Positions 63,472 through 64,000 of a stretch of 64,000 nucleotides of DNA are shown here, piece by piece. The position numbers were made by a program, and so were the translations under genes. Source of the DNA: Rotaria socialis (taxonomy: Eukaryota; Rotifera; Eurotatoria; Philodinida; Philodinidae). How positions within the stretch are numbered: the first letter of the stretch is position 1; each line of letters begins with the position of its first letter. The notes under the pieces were generated by a model that searched no databases, was not told the origin of the DNA, and saw only the letters and a program-made list of their open reading frames with translations. The DNA lies in assembly GCA_905331475.1 (NCBI GenBank), contig CAJNYU010000007.1, forward strand, positions 310,001 through 374,000. Direction: 5' to 3'.

Positions 63472-64000
63472 TAGGAATAATTAAAATAAAGATAAATTGA
63501 AAAAATATCAAAGCATGTTTTCAGAATGCGTCATCCAAGATCTTGTACCTAAATTTTCAAGGTCTGCTCGCTTATCTGTGCTCAAGATCTTACTTACAAG
63601 ATGTTCGTCTAGGATAGGAACTCATATGTTGAAGTACACAACACGAGAAATATACATACAGCGTAATATGTTTGTCTCAACTCTCGTACCATGTTCGAGA
63701 CAATGTTCGAAGACATAGATTTGTATTTCTGTTCAAAAGAGAAGATTAGTCATGCTATGCTGATTATCGTTAGCAGAGAGGTGAATAAGATCAACCAGTA
63801 AAATCATTCATTCTCGAATATCTACATAAAACAATTGAGAGTTCATATGCGTCATTCTAACACAGCTATTGTCCATACACTGATTAAAAAAAGTGCCGAA
63901 TGATAAACGTTTAAAGCATTTTTGAAAATGAACGCATGATATACTCTTTTCTACCGTTTAGTACTTAGCATGCGATAAACCCTTTTATCTACCCATCAAA

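Larger units (their letters stand above)
59373..64000. other. Gene-free right end, transposon-like after 61250
   Basis: 59373-61200 is plain AT-rich DNA. From about 61250 base composition rises and the DNA looks repetitive: a hAT-like end at 61259, a foldback at 61461-61543 with an N in its loop, mixed short frames at 61759-62573, and a cluster of hairpins at 63346-63471. A 70-codon open stretch at about 63105-63315 (+), containing VVSDKSVPKSWQDHGKDIVI, might be an exon or transposon fragment, but no join was found. Confidence 0.5.

Overview
The window looks like AT-rich nuclear DNA from a small invertebrate. It has compact spliced genes with mostly 49-80 bp GT-AG introns, AATAAA signals after stop codons and long non-coding gaps. 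Three things point to a protostome and, as an inference only, to a rotifer (bdelloid-like): a cytoplasmic intermediate-filament protein with a lamin-type tail, an F-box/LRR-type gene, and lamin-tail domains on unrelated proteins. No bacterial operon, CRISPR array, rRNA or convincing tRNA gene was seen.

Layout. 1-1050: a GC-richer block with a TCCGA-dense repeat and a frameshifted N-terminal fragment of a Helitron protein that still has a TATA box. 2744-4566 (+): MFSD4-type sugar transporter. 6576-7067 (+): small coiled-coil protein. 8090-9060 (-): B-box plus coiled coil plus lamin-tail fusion. 11942-13750 (+): F-box protein. 16062-17430 (+): Ser/Asn-rich unknown protein. 18641-19087 (+): small secreted protein. 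21732-22661 (+): one-pass membrane protein with a galactose-lectin (SUEL) domain. 22662-28753: transposon graveyard with one well-bounded MITE. 28754-29652 (-): NAC alpha. 29878-32160 (-): TGF-beta superfamily type II receptor with an altered DFG motif. 32818-34018 (+): seven-exon TPR-like gene made of very small exons. 37603-41060 (-): retinoblastoma-like p107/p130. 44161-46360 (-): atypical family-A GPCR. 53776-55606 (-): intermediate filament. 58218-59372 (+): ZDHHC5/8-type palmitoyltransferase. 59373-64000: transposon-like and hairpin-rich DNA.

The genes do not form a pathway. They mix housekeeping functions (NACA, RBL), signalling (type II receptor, GPCR, palmitoyltransferase), cytoskeleton and lineage-specific proteins. 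All exon models were built by hand from splice motifs, reading-frame phase and family similarity. Every phase closes for the spliced genes given here, but no transcript evidence was available.

The items most worth a second look are the B-box/lamin-tail fusion, the type II receptor with DFA in place of DFG, the hidden seven-exon gene, the TA-flanked MITE, and several near-perfect hairpins (49203-49259, 61461-61543, 63365-63458). Short N runs at 9574, 26392, 27606, 48243 and 61511 lie in repeat-like DNA, so local assembly error is possible there.
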